64,000 nt of DNA, taken from contig MPNW01000016.1 in NCBI GenBank assembly GCA_011800805.1, positions 108,435 to 172,434 on the forward strand. Direction: 5' to 3'. Below, in pieces: positions 1 to 33,210 of this stretch (position 1 is its first letter; each line of letters opens with the position of its first letter). The notes beneath the pieces were generated by a model. That model was not told where the DNA came from and did not search any database. It saw nothing but the letters and a program-made list of their open reading frames with translations. The translations under genes and the position numbers were made by a program. Source of the DNA: Hirudo medicinalis (Eukaryota; Annelida; Clitellata; Hirudinida; Hirudinidae).

Positions 1-459
1 CAGGCTTCATTGATGCTCCTCGTGTTGCGATGTTCCTATGTTTTTGACATGAACTGAAAATGTTTCTAAGTGGTGCCAAGTTATTTTTCATAAGCTCAAC
101 AATAAATATTTAAGAAGCCTACTATTGGGAACTTCTAGATTTTGAGATTATTATTTGTAGCTAAAACATAACACCCATGAAGCTATTGAGGAAAACTGCT
201 CTCTTGGATGATGAAACTGTAAAAAGGTTGTTATCAGGATTTTACACCTGAAGTTTTTTTTATTGTTGTTGAGTCCTGAAAAGGTTTTGAAAGAAAATAT
301 TTTTGTTGTCAGCAACATAGCAAACAATAATGGAGATGCCAATGTGGAAGAACTTACCAATGTTGGTCATCAGTTTCATTTTGTTTACTCTCCTGTCTTG
401 AGGTGATGATTTTGACTTCTAAGATCGCTCCAAATATGATGACCTCACACAACTTTTAA
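1..459. other. Non-coding or intronic left edge
   Basis: I see no convincing exon here. The segment is AT-rich, and its only ORF of note is an antisense one without recognisable domains. Just before the SCHIP1 reading frame there is a plausible 3' splice site (cag at about 472-474), so this may be the last part of an intron whose upstream exons lie outside the window. Confidence 0.4.
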
Positions 460-2486
460 ATGTTCGCCAGAATCCAGAAAGCGTGGCGCAGCTACAAAGA
501 CAACAAACTCACTACTAACTCGAAAGTAACCCCAGAACCGGATTTCCAAAGTCTCCACTTTTCTATTAACCCCAAGAACAAGCTGAGCCACCAGCTTAAC
601 ATCGAGAACAACAATTTTGAGTTCTGTTGTGAAATGTCTAACAATATTGTGGGCAAGAGCAACACCAAAGTTTTGGCATTTTTTCCAAACAAATTCAAAA
701 TTGAACCTGACTCTGATTCAGCTACATCGGATTATTCAGATGCCATTGAAACATCAACAGACATCCATCTAATTAACAAACAGGACCTGTACCTCAATAA
801 CAATCTCAGTTCACAAATCCCCCTGCAGAAAAGTCAAGATGAAGATGAGGCTGACTTCCAAAAAAGGGTGCGAAAGATCAATCTACTCAGTTTGGCTCAA
901 GAGTTTGCTGCTCTTAAGAAAATGAATTCTGATGCCCTGCCATTTGACCTGCACCAAGACAAGTACAAAGAAGCAAGTTCCATGAGTGATACCGCCTCTG
1001 AAGCCGATGAATTTTCCCATGATTGGAAGCGCGAACCAATGGCAAATGGATTCTCTTTGGTAGACATTAACAATGGGAACAGCCTGATTGCTAGAACACA
1101 AGACATTCATTCCTCCTGCTGCAATGTGCCTGACATAGTCAAAGTGGGAGGTGCAATGAACGAGGATGATGATGGAAAACATGATGCAAGTCAGAGAGCA
1201 CATGGAGGTGAGATTAATGATAAAAGTGATGGACTTCCCATTATGATAATCAATGATGATGGCCAAGATCATGTTCCTGGTGAAAACCCTCATGTCCAAC
1301 TAATACCTGAACATGGATCAAAGCAATGGGTTACCATTTAATTTTTTCAAACTTTGCTTTGTTTATGAATTTCTTATAATTTAAATTTAAATCAAAGGTA
1401 GGAAATCGTGAAGAGATAAGAAAGAAATTAGCATTTTATGAGGATGAAGATCTGGATTCCAGTGAAAATCTTTCCGGATTGTGCTTTGTTAATGAGGTTG
1501 CCAATGACATCGAAAATGTCAAGAGCAAAGCAGAAGTTTCAACTGCAAGGCCTGACATAATCCCTCCACCCAGGGTTCGTCTTCTTCATCTTAAACTTTT
1601 ATCACTGAGATTGTAAATGAAACTTGTTTTAGCGTGATGTCTCTGTGGTGAATGACAATGAGGATTTTTTCACTAAACAAGCCAGATTGCAGACTGAAGC
1701 AAAAATGGCATTAGCCCAAGTAATAATACTTGTGCACATTTTCTTACATTTTAAATAAAAGTTCACAACTTTAAAATCTTCAAGGTCAGACCGATGGCTC
1801 ACATGCAACTCCAGCTTGAAAAGCAGAGGATCACAAAGTCCCCTCTTGCAGACATAGTGAGAGCCAAAGCTGCACACAGTCAGAACTTCTGCCTGAAAAT
1901 GTTTGCCTAATTTCAGGTAGGAATGCCAGGTTATGGTGATGGAATGTTCAAGAAACTCACCCAGACTCTCATGAGTCATATGAACGTTGCTCAGTTACAA
2001 GTGGTTGTCAATGACCTGCATGCTAGAATTGAGTGTGAGTCATAGATACTCATTTATAGCAATGAAATTACTATCAATTTATCATTTTGTGAACTCATTA
2101 ATTTTACAGTATAGTTTGGATTCAAGGACTGTCCTAACATTAAATAGAATTAACTCTTTGAGACGTGACAGCTTCCGTAGCTATTGAAGCTTACTTGTCC
2201 ATCAATAAAGCTTGGATGCTTGTAATAGCACTTCATCTCCTTTTATAATTTTTGTTTTTGTTTTGAAAGCACTGAACGATGAGCTGATGCAACAACTGGT
2301 GGCGAGGGATGATCTTCACATGGCTCAAGATGCTATGTTGGTGGACATTGAGGACCTGACAGGGTATATCAAATGACAGCCCTTTCAATGTTCAATGTTA
2401 CCAATCCTACGTCTCGCATTTACAGGAGGGCACGGGAGTTCGCCACTAGAGTGAATAAGAGACGAGAGTCGGACAAGTACGTCTGA
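460..2486 (+). CDS. SCHIP1: IQCJ-SCHIP1-type schwannomin-interacting protein
   Basis: SCHIP1 proteins bind merlin/schwannomin; the IQCJ-SCHIP1 form also binds calmodulin and acts at axon initial segments and nodes (family knowledge). Read exons: 460-about 1279 or 1329, 1398-1574, 1633-1719, 1785-1856, 1917-2034, 2270-2363, 2426-2486. The N-terminus has a partial IQ motif ([15 protein letters not shown]). The C-terminal half matches the SCHIP1 domain: [10 protein letters not shown], then [15 protein letters not shown], then [14 protein letters not shown] and the coiled-coil motif [11 protein letters not shown]. The protein ends ...RRESDKYV with TGA at 2484-2486. The start is uncertain: ATG460 has an in-frame stop directly before it, but a splice acceptor at 474 would also work, with earlier exons off-window. 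The first donor is ambiguous (1279 phase 1, or 1329 phase 0). Identity is secure from the C-terminal domain. Confidence 0.85.
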
Positions 2487-3059
2487 CAAGACCAAGGAAT
2501 GCTTACTGACTCTACTGTGATGCATGATCCTGATTTGATCATGTGGCTGCACCTGCACTTAATTCCCAAAATTTATCTTAAACATTCAATTTAATTTGAG
2601 ACATTCCTGATCAGAGACCTAAACACAGACCCTATTGTTATGACTATTTGATGGGTTTTATTTTTTGGACCTGTGGAGTCTTTGTTGAAAAGTATTTAAA
2701 TAGAAGAATGATAGCTTGCCTAATTCTCTGGGAGAGGTTTTAAAGATATTTAGACTCATTGTAACTGCACACTTATGAGTTATTAGAAAATACAATTTTG
2801 TGTTTCATTAACAGTCTTCTTTCATTGTTGCAGATGCAATGTCATGGATTTGATTAGTTTCATTCAAGCCTAGATGTGTGGTTGAAGTGCATGCACCTTG
2901 TCGCTCCAAAGTATCCAGCTTGCAATAGAGATCTTTTATTATGCCTGAGTGGAGTTGACAACCTTATTAGATTAACCTGTGATAATTAATAATAATTCTA
3001 ATAACAATAATAACATAGAAACAGCTGAGGGCTTACTGGATTGAATGTTCACAACAAAT
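2487..3059. other. Convergent intergenic region
   Basis: This stretch lies between the stops of SCHIP1 (+) and the unknown minus-strand gene. It presumably holds both 3' UTRs. Short AT-rich runs are present but nothing else recognisable. Confidence 0.5.
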
Positions 3060-4556
3060 TCATAGATGTTGAAAAGATTTTCCTGTGAAGTCACAGTTGT
3101 TCTGTGAATGTCCCTCATTCCTGAAGATTTCTGAGCAATAAAATAATTCATTGGGAAATCTAAATCATATCTTACTTACCTTCCATTAACTGTTTTGGAT
3201 TTTCTTTGAAGTTGTAGGTCAGTTCCTTGCTGTCAACTTGTATCTTTAGAGCTTCTGCAAAGACAAATGTGACTGAATTGACACGGCTTAGGCATTAAGA
3301 GAGCTGGAAGCCTGTTCAAACCTCTGCTCACACTTGCTGTAACAGAGGGACCAACATTGAAAATGTCAGTTAAAATTTTTGGATAAGAATCACATCCTCT
3401 CCTTGTGTCAGCCTGCAATTTTTTGTCAAAGACCTTGTTGTGTCTCTCAGCTTTCTCTCTTGGGGTACTTGTGGAGAATGTTTGTGCAGCAGAATCAATG
3501 CTGGAAAAGGATAAATTTTGAGTTAATAGGTAAGTTATCTTAGGAAGTAAGTTACCTTCTGTCTCCAGTGAATCTGTTTTGGTTGAGACTACTATCACTG
3601 AGGCTTCTGCCAAGCTTTGCAGAATTTTTTATTGTGCTTGCATTGGCTGATGGGCAGAATGGCAAGACTTCTGCATTGTTGCTCCTTTGCAACTTCTCCA
3701 AACTGTCAATCAACTCGGCCATGAAATGAGCCAAACTGGGATTAAGAGTATTGAGAGAATCTTCATTGAAAGGCTGATGTTGGTTTGATTCCCTGCTTGT
3801 TAGTTTCTGGAGTGTGTTTAGTTGACTCAAGTCCACTATGGGGATACTACTTGAGGAAAATGATTCTTCTGCTGATTTGTGAGTAAAGCGGTTTTGCCTA
3901 TGTGTGACGTGCATATGACGATGGCATACTGGCTTAAAAAAATCATTTTTGTAGACTTCCACAGACTTTGAATGGTGGTTGCACTTTTGATGCCTGCGCA
4001 TTTTATTATTTGGATCCTGGTGATAGACCCTTAGCCACCTTTCAACATTTTCTACAGAGTCTTGTTCAGGTAATTTTTGGGAGCCAATGTCAATCAAATT
4101 TTCAGAATTCCTTTCATAGATCATGGAAGTTTGCTTGTACTTTGCAGTTCTGTCATTTAACATTTTTTCCTTGGTTATGGAAACATCTAAATTCTTTGTG
4201 GACGTTTCGCAACTAGGTTCATCAATTGCCCTTCCTCCTGAAAATGTGTTCGTCGCTGGAAAAGAACCATGATTGAAATCACAATCTTGATCAGCGCCAG
4301 AATGGCTACCGCTGTTTCCATTTAAGTATTTCTTTAATTTAGACCACTTCTTCCGCAGGGACTTGCCTCTTCCAGGCTGCTTGAAGTCTTGAGGGTCACT
4401 ACCGGTATCTCCATCTGCTTCACATGTTCTTTCTGATATTCTTGGGCTATTTCCATGCCGTGTTGTTTTCATAACTTTCTGATGTGTTTGCATGCAATCT
4501 TCTACATCGAAATGAGCCACACAAGGTATAGATCTCAAAGTCTTATTTCTGAACAT
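3060..4556 (-). CDS. Unrecognised 437-aa protein, four exons
   Basis: I do not recognise the family. Read on the minus strand the exons are 4556-3556, 3500-3334, 3254-3180 and 3130-3060. All have GT-AG borders, the phases agree, and the total is 1314 nt (437 aa plus stop), which supports a real gene. Exon 1 encodes a Ser/Asn/His-rich, probably disordered region with a basic patch (KSLRKKWSKLKKYL) and a short predicted helix (HFMAELIDSLEKLQRSNN). The downstream exons encode a more ordered-looking stretch (REKAERHNKVFDKKL, then SYPKILTDIFNVGPSV, then ALKIQVDSKELTYNFKENP), which is the best seed for a homology search. The ATG at 4556-4554 is the first in the ORF. No signal peptide or TM segment is visible. 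It is convergent with SCHIP1. Confidence 0.65.
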
Positions 4557-4984
4557 TTATGTCAGATTACTGCGCAAACATCAATAGACATAATGTAAAT
4601 AAATGAAAACGCTTTGCGAACCCCTAGCTATGTTGGGAAGGTTGGGAAACCACCTTCATACCTCGTAAACAAAACGCTCAAGGTGGCGCCACTCCATAGA
4701 GTTCTTGAATATTTAAAAATTTGAAATATATGCAGTTACGCCAATATTTGATAAAAGTTCATAAAGCTACAAAAGCTACAAAGCGTTTGCTTTATGTTAA
4801 ACATGCCTATGACTTGACATTCGATCGTATCCTGAAAGCGCCTTTTTCGTTTTTGGCTCTTCCACTTCAAAATAAAGTAAGTTATTAAAGGTCAGACCCT
4901 CCCAATAAACTTTGAGTTCTCCTTCAAAGAGATGACAAAAGAAGCTATTTTTAGTCGGGCAAACATTGCCAAATAAGAGGTAGT
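4557..4984. other. Intergenic, no gene seen
   Basis: This is the upstream flank of the minus-strand gene and presumably contains its promoter. No TATA box or other signal stands out. It runs into the LINE remnant at about 4985. Confidence 0.4.
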
Positions 4985-6262
4985 TATACTGATGGAGAGA
5001 CTTAAGTCCGACTTTAGAATTGACGACCTTGCATTCTCTTAGCTACGATCTTACCTTTCCAATAGAACCCAATATGTGAAGCTTAGAGCTTGGCGATCAC
5101 TCATCCACATCAATTAAACTTCTTGTTGGCGTTCCTCAGAGCTCTGGGACCATTGCTTTTCACAACCTACACTTCACCTTTGTCCAACATCATTCACGAT
5201 TTCAAAGTATCATTCCATCAATATGCAGATGACGCAAGTCTCTTCTCTATCTTTTCCAGATGCCGCATCTCTGATCAACTCAGAAATCTGCGGAAGTACA
5301 CGGATGCAGACAATGATTGGCATCTCGTTAACCTTCAACTAAATCCGCCGAGATCCGAAATCATGTTCGTCGACACACCTGCCCGCCTCAAGACTGTCTC
5401 CTCCATCTTCCATAAACATCGCTGACACTGGCATTCCTTCCTCTACTTCTCTTAAACTCATCGGTATTATTTTTGACTCTCATTTCAGCTTTAAAGAATA
5501 TTGAAAATTATGGAAGTAAAAGGAAAACAATAAATAATAGTTTAATAAACAACTGAATGTAACTGTCAACTTTAAGCAATTAAGGAACTTGATTACAGTC
5601 TTTCTACAGCAAAGTTTCTATCGACAACTTCACCACGACAAGCTACTCGCTGCAACTTCTCACCAACTTCCGAGTGCCCAGAACCACATAACATAGTTTT
5701 AGAACAATTAACAAAACTATTTCAACAAAGAAAATTTTGTAATCACCTCATCTAGGCAATTCGGCATATCCGTCCACTCCTCTCCGTCGACACAACTTAT
5801 GCCTTCGCTCGTAATCATGTTCTCTCTCGCCTGGACTACCGTAATTCCCTTCTCTGTGGTACATAAGCCTCTGATCCATTCTTTGCAACGCAAGGTACAA
5901 AATAAACTTGCTAAACTTGTTCTTCTTAACCCCATCCTTAACAGCATTGACTGCCTGAGGAAATTGCAATGGTTACCGATCCATATTCGCATCATCTTCA
6001 AAATCGCTCTCATGACATATCGAATTCTCGAGACATCCAATCCGCTCCATCTCCATCATCTCGTTCTCCGCCGCCATGTCTTTGTCCATCCTCCACCATT
6101 CTATTACTCAAACCAGTCAATAAGTCATCCCTCGTCAACAGAGGCTTCTCATATGCTTCCCCTGCTGTCTGTAATCCACTACCTCCCTTCGTAAGAGTTC
6201 AACCATCTATAGAACTGTTCAAACGTCATCGGAGGACTCATCTCTTCAGGACGCCAACATGA
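4985..6262 (+). mobile_element. Degenerate CR1/L2-like LINE reverse transcriptase remnant
   Basis: Broken reading frames together spell the 3' half of a non-LTR retrotransposon ORF2. Near 5040-5085 is LRSYLSNRTQYVKL, near 5145-5200 LGPLLFTTYTSPLSNII, and at about 5218-5240 the catalytic QYADDAS box of the reverse transcriptase. Further on come LQRKVQNKLAKLVLLNP, then LQWLPIHIRIIFKIALMTY (thumb region), and finally SIELFKRHRRTHLF close to the usual C-terminus. Frameshifts and stops (for example near 5045, 5110 and 5425) separate the pieces, and the 5' end with the endonuclease is missing, so the copy is dead and 5'-truncated as most LINE insertions are. A short TTATTATTATTA run at about 6330-6345 may be the 3' tail. 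Confidence 0.85.
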
Positions 6263-6923
6263 AGCCAGGACAACGAAGACATCGTCAGACATCAAGCCGC
6301 TTCCGACGCTATACATGTGACGCCTGCTTATAAACAATTATTATTATTACCTTATTTCAGCTATTTTCAAGGGGTAAAATATCAGTGTTTCACGAAATTC
6401 TCGGAGATCAACCGAAGTTTTGCGCATCAAGCCAGAATGAAATCACTTCCATACCTAATACCAAAAATCAAATCTCGGAAGGGCATTTGCTCTACTTCCC
6501 CTAAGCAGAAGGTCATAAGCGGACCCGCGGTTTATCCATTTTGATAGGCACAGAAACCTTATGTTTCGCCAGAGAGAAAACTCGTAACGGTTCTTCTCTT
6601 CGCTTTATATCATAACAGTTGGGAAAAGAATTTTGTCAATGAAGATAACAGCGATAAGTAACAATACAAGGGCAGCCCAAAACATCATCTCAGAGGAATC
6701 AGACACAACAAAAACGTCCTTCATCATGCTATTAATTACGTAATAATTAGAGATAAAATAAACAGTAAATTCAAATAAACAAGCATAAATAAGTATAAGT
6801 AGATGTAAATAAACTAAACTATAGAATAATAAAGTAACAATAAATTAATATTGAAAATAAATGAAACATCGATTCATGTCAAAATTAATTGGCATATCTG
6901 CAAAGAAGTTAAAGATCCAAAAA
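6263..6923. other. Intergenic, dynein 3' flank
   Basis: This is AT-rich DNA between the LINE remnant and the dynein stop codon, and presumably includes the dynein 3' UTR. Nothing else is recognisable; the short ORFs here have no domains. Confidence 0.4.
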
Positions 6924-29073
<22,150 letters not shown>

Positions 29074-29391
29074 CTGAAAAATATAAGTTTTATAAGTTGA
29101 TCACCGAGGAAATTCGCCTATGATGATACTTTTTTAACCTCATTCACAATTAACAAAATTGTTGCTTAGCAACCAATCAACCAGTTTCAACTCTTTAGCA
29201 TAGAATGCTAACGTTTTCAATCTGATTGTGCTTTGTTCGCATTAAAACAATTAATTGCTATGACATTTGTAAAACTGTCTATAAGTAAATGTTTGACAAA
29301 TATTTATGTAAAAAAATAATGCAAAAGCAATTTTTGTTTCCCATTTTTGGTCCAAAGTTCGCCGTGTACCCAGTTCAAAAACTTGGCAGGG
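29074..29391. promoter_or_regulatory. Putative divergent promoter between dynein and ALDH16A1
   Basis: Only about 320 bp separate the rightmost supported dynein exon (minus) from the ALDH16A1 start codon (plus). No TATA box is obvious. The extent shrinks further if an upstream dynein exon exists. Calling it a promoter is inference from the arrangement. Confidence 0.4.
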
Positions 29392-32300
29392 ATGTCGGCT
29401 GGTTACACCGATGCGAAGAAAACTGATAGATCCGGCAATATCAAGCAAATATTTGAGTCGTTGTCATACGGACCTTCTCCCGAATCCGACAAAGTGGCGA
29501 AGGTTAAAATGTCTGCATAAACATTATTTTCATACATAGTTTGTGAAGAAATAATTGTGGAATTTCGATCTAAGAAATTCTTTTCGTAGATTGTGCACCG
29601 TCGTTGTATTTTAGGCTTGGTTAGAAGATCACAAACGAAAGTTTGGACACTTTATTAATAACGAGTGGGTCTTCAATGAGGCAAATGAGACTTATGACAC
29701 CAAGTGCCCTGCCACTGGTAAAATCTCGTTTCAACCAGTATTTAATTTTGATTAAGTTAAAAGTTTTGATTTAAGGGGAAGTGCTAGCTTCAACTCTTCA
29801 GGGATCAAGTGATGATGTGGATAGAGCTGTGTTAGCTGCAAAAGGGGCTTATAAAACATGGAGCCAGACTGCTGGACATTTCAGAGCCAGGATTTTGTAC
29901 AGGTGTTCACATATATTGTTTAAATTGCCCATTACTTAATATATAATTATTCAAATGTAAAATTGTTCTTATCAAGTATTGCTCGTCATCTTCAAAAACA
30001 TGCAAGATTGTTAGCTGTTGTGGAATCTTTGGACAATGGTAAGCCTATAAGGGAATCCAGAGATGCAGATGTGAACATCATCATCAGACATTTGTATTAC
30101 CATGCTGGATGGGCATCACTCATGGATACAGAATTCAAAAATTGGACATCCTTAGGTCTTTTCTAATTTATTAATATCAATATATTTATATCTTGCAAAT
30201 AGCATAGTTATAATGTTTGTAATTGATCTGCGACAAAAAGTACATGAACCATGCCTACAAAGTGAAACTGAATGCAGGAGTCGTTGGAGCGATTGTACCC
30301 TGGAACTTTCCCCTCATGTTGTTGGTATGGAAAGTGGCTCCAGCTTTGGCAATGGGAAATGTTGTCGTTCTGAAGCCTGCAACGTACACGAGATTGAGTG
30401 CTCTACTCTTTGCAGAAATTTGTGCCGAAGCAGGTCTGCCACCAGGTGTCTTCAATGTGGTTACTGGCCCTGGTTCCATGGGCAGTTATTTAGCTAGCCA
30501 TAAATCTGTTGAAAAAGTTGCATTCACTGGATCAACAGAGGTATCACATGAATGATACTTTTTAGTGACAATTAATGTATCAACAACATGTTGTTGTTGC
30601 TTCTGCTGTTGTTGTTGTTATTAATTCAAATCATTAATGAAGTTGATTCATTTCAATCAATCTGCAATAGAATAAGGTTTTGTCTTAGATTGGACAAGTA
30701 CTGAGGAGGTCTTTAGCTGGCAGTGGAAAAAAACTTTCTCTCGAATTAGGAGGAAAGTCTCCAGTTGTTGTGTTTGAGTCAGCAGATTTGGACAGTGCAG
30801 TTGAGGGGATTGTAGATGCTATATGGTTTAATCAGGGCCAGGTATTTAAATTGTTAATATTTTATTGTGTTATGTGCTTAGATTGTGTACGAATTAGAAT
30901 TCTGATTAATCGCTTGTATCAGGTCTGCTCTGCTGGGTCTAAAGTGCTGGTGCAGGAGCCAGTGTTTGGAGTTCTTGTGGAAAAATTGAAAAATAGAATG
31001 AAGAAACTGAGGGTAGGACATAGTCTTGACAAATGCATTGACATGGCAGCTGTGGTTGATCCATCACATTTGAAAACAATCAAAGAATTCATTCAATCTG
31101 CCGTTAAAGAAGGAGCGAACGTGAGTACCTCGCTCGCGTGATTTGAGAATGAATGATTGATGCCATTTGGCAACTACCATTTATAAAATTGTGGGTAAAT
31201 TAATAACAATGGGTTAAGCTTCAAAAGTTTAGTCACCTCTATCAGGTCTATCAGGCTTGGGATTGCATCCCAAGTTCAGGATGCTTTTGTCCTCCAACCC
31301 TCATTACTGAAGTTTCAACTGTGTCAAGAGTTGTTGTAGAAGAGGTTTGAATGTTTTTGTTTTTTTTAGATATTTTATGACTATTAACTAATTACAATAA
31401 GCTCATCCATTGTTCTTAAATTTTTTTTTACTGCTTTTTTTCTCAAGTAAAACATTTCAAGTTAAATTAGTTAGGTGAGATTATTTGATTTGTCACATTG
31501 TAGATTTTTGGACCAGTGCTTGTTGTACTTCCATTTAGAACCTGCAGAGAAGCCGTTCAATTGTCTAACAATACGTGCTATGGTTTGGCCGCCAGTGTTT
31601 GGAGTGAAAAAATTGGAGTTGCTCTGGAAGTTGCAATGAGTATAAAGGCTGGCACTGTCTGGATCAACAGTCATAATTGCTTTGATGCTGCTGCTGGATT
31701 CGGAGGCTACAAGATGAGTGGTTATGGGAGAGATGGGGGGAAAGAGGCATGTTTCTCCACTCATTAATCAAATTAGACTACTTAGAAATTTCATTGATGA
31801 TTTTATTCTTAGGGGCTTTATGAATATATTAAACCAAAATGGCAAAAGCCTGTTTCACCAGTGCTACTTGAAATTGATTACAATGCTGCAGGAGATTTTA
31901 TACCAGGTAGACCTACCCTTAAAAGTGGCTTCTCTGACTTGGATTCCTTGCCCAAGTATTTTTTTAAATTCTGTTGAATTATTTTCAAGCTTTATATAAG
32001 TATATTTATTCAATATTAATTGATTTTTAAATGTGTTTGAAGAATCGACAAGACGTACAAATTTTATTATGGAGGCAAGCAGCAAAGACCTGATGCTACA
32101 TACTCCAGACCAATCTTGTCCCATGATGGAGCATTCTTGGGCACTGCAGGTGAAGGTGACAGAAAGGACATTAGGAATGCTGTTGAGGCTGCACACACAG
32201 CTCTTTCTGGGTGATAATTTTTTGTCTTTAATGTCATGAATGGGTCTTGATATTTTTTTTGTTATTTCTTTTAATACCATTTCACCCTTGGTAATTAAAA

Positions 32301-33210
32301 TTAGATTTTAATTCGTACAAATTTTTAATTCATCTTTTCTGTTAAATTGTGATCAGATGGGGTAAGAGAGCCTCCTACAACAGAGCTCAGATCCTCTACT
32401 ACATTGCAGAGAATATGGAGCAGAGAGCTGAGGAATTCTGTCAACTCATTTCTTCCTTCAGCAATGTCTCTAAGGAGGAAGCAGAATTAGAAATCAATAA
32501 GTCACTTGATCGACTTTTCTATTGGGCTGCTTATGCTGACAAAAATGGTGGGCAAGTTCAGGTAATAGAATGAACTTTTGAGTGTGAGATGTGAAAATAC
32601 AACTTTGAGTTTTCTTAAGTCAACTGATATTCATTCAAAGGAAACAACTTTATATGGAGCTACTGTTCAGGTTAATGAACCTGTTGGAGTCATTGGCATA
32701 ATCTGTCCAGATGACTTTGTTCTGCTTGCTTTCATTTCTCTTTTGTCTTCTGCAATAGCACGATCTAATTGCGTGGTTATTATTCCAAGTGAGAAGTTTC
32801 CTCTCCCAGCTTTGAATCTGTGCCAAGTGGGTGTGAAAGTTTGTCTGCCAGTTCACCAATAACAGCTGAGGAAATCAATGTTTGAATGTCATCTGTATCT
32901 ATTTCAGATATTTGACACTTCGGACCTCCCCGGTGGTGTTGTCAACATAATCTCTGGGGATTCTGACCATTTGGCTAGATGCTTATCAGAACATAGGGAT
33001 GTTCAGTCTTTGTGGTACTTTGGTGGTTCTGGATCAACTTCAAAGTATGTAGAGTATGCTTCTGCAGGCAATCTCAAAAGAACTTGGGTAAACAATGGAG
33101 TGCCAAGAAATTGGTTGTCTGATGTTGAGGGATGTGGGGAAGAATTTCTCTATCATGCAAATCAGGTGAAGAACATTTGGATACCCATGGGCGATATATT
33201 TGCCAACTAG
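29392..33210 (+). CDS. ALDH16A1: Aldehyde dehydrogenase family 16 member A1
   Basis: ALDH16 proteins carry a full NAD(P)-dependent aldehyde dehydrogenase domain fused to a second, catalytically inert ALDH-like domain. Fourteen exons were read: 29392-29502, 29615-29717, 29776-29902, 29977-30155, 30278-30540, 30689-30841, 30923-31120, 31246-31344, 31504-31746, 31813-31955, 32043-32210, 32357-32561, 32641-32826 and 32908-33210. They total 2481 nt (826 aa), close to the vertebrate length of about 800. Domain 1 (to residue about 492) has oxyanion Asn183 (IVPWNFP), general base Glu280 (SLELGGKSP) and nucleophile Cys314 (NQGQVCSAGS, split by intron 6). Domain 2 ([16 protein letters not shown], then [13 protein letters not shown]) lacks a Cys in the usual place. 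Intron 9 has a GC donor. Mammalian ALDH16A1 has lost the Cys (known), so this copy should be catalytically competent (inference). Confidence 0.93.

Noticed and set aside
883..1299. 138-aa antisense ORF opposite SCHIP1 exon 1
   Set aside because: The plus strand is a validated SCHIP1-type exon, and the antisense product has no domain.
5717..6040. Minus-strand ORFs in the LINE region
   Set aside because: The plus-strand frames carry the reverse transcriptase signature; these are shadows.
30223..30277. ALDH16A1 exon 5 starting earlier, with [17 protein letters not shown]
   Set aside because: The acceptor at 30277 gives [16 protein letters not shown] with correct phase, matching ALDH proteins; the upstream part fits neither phase nor family.
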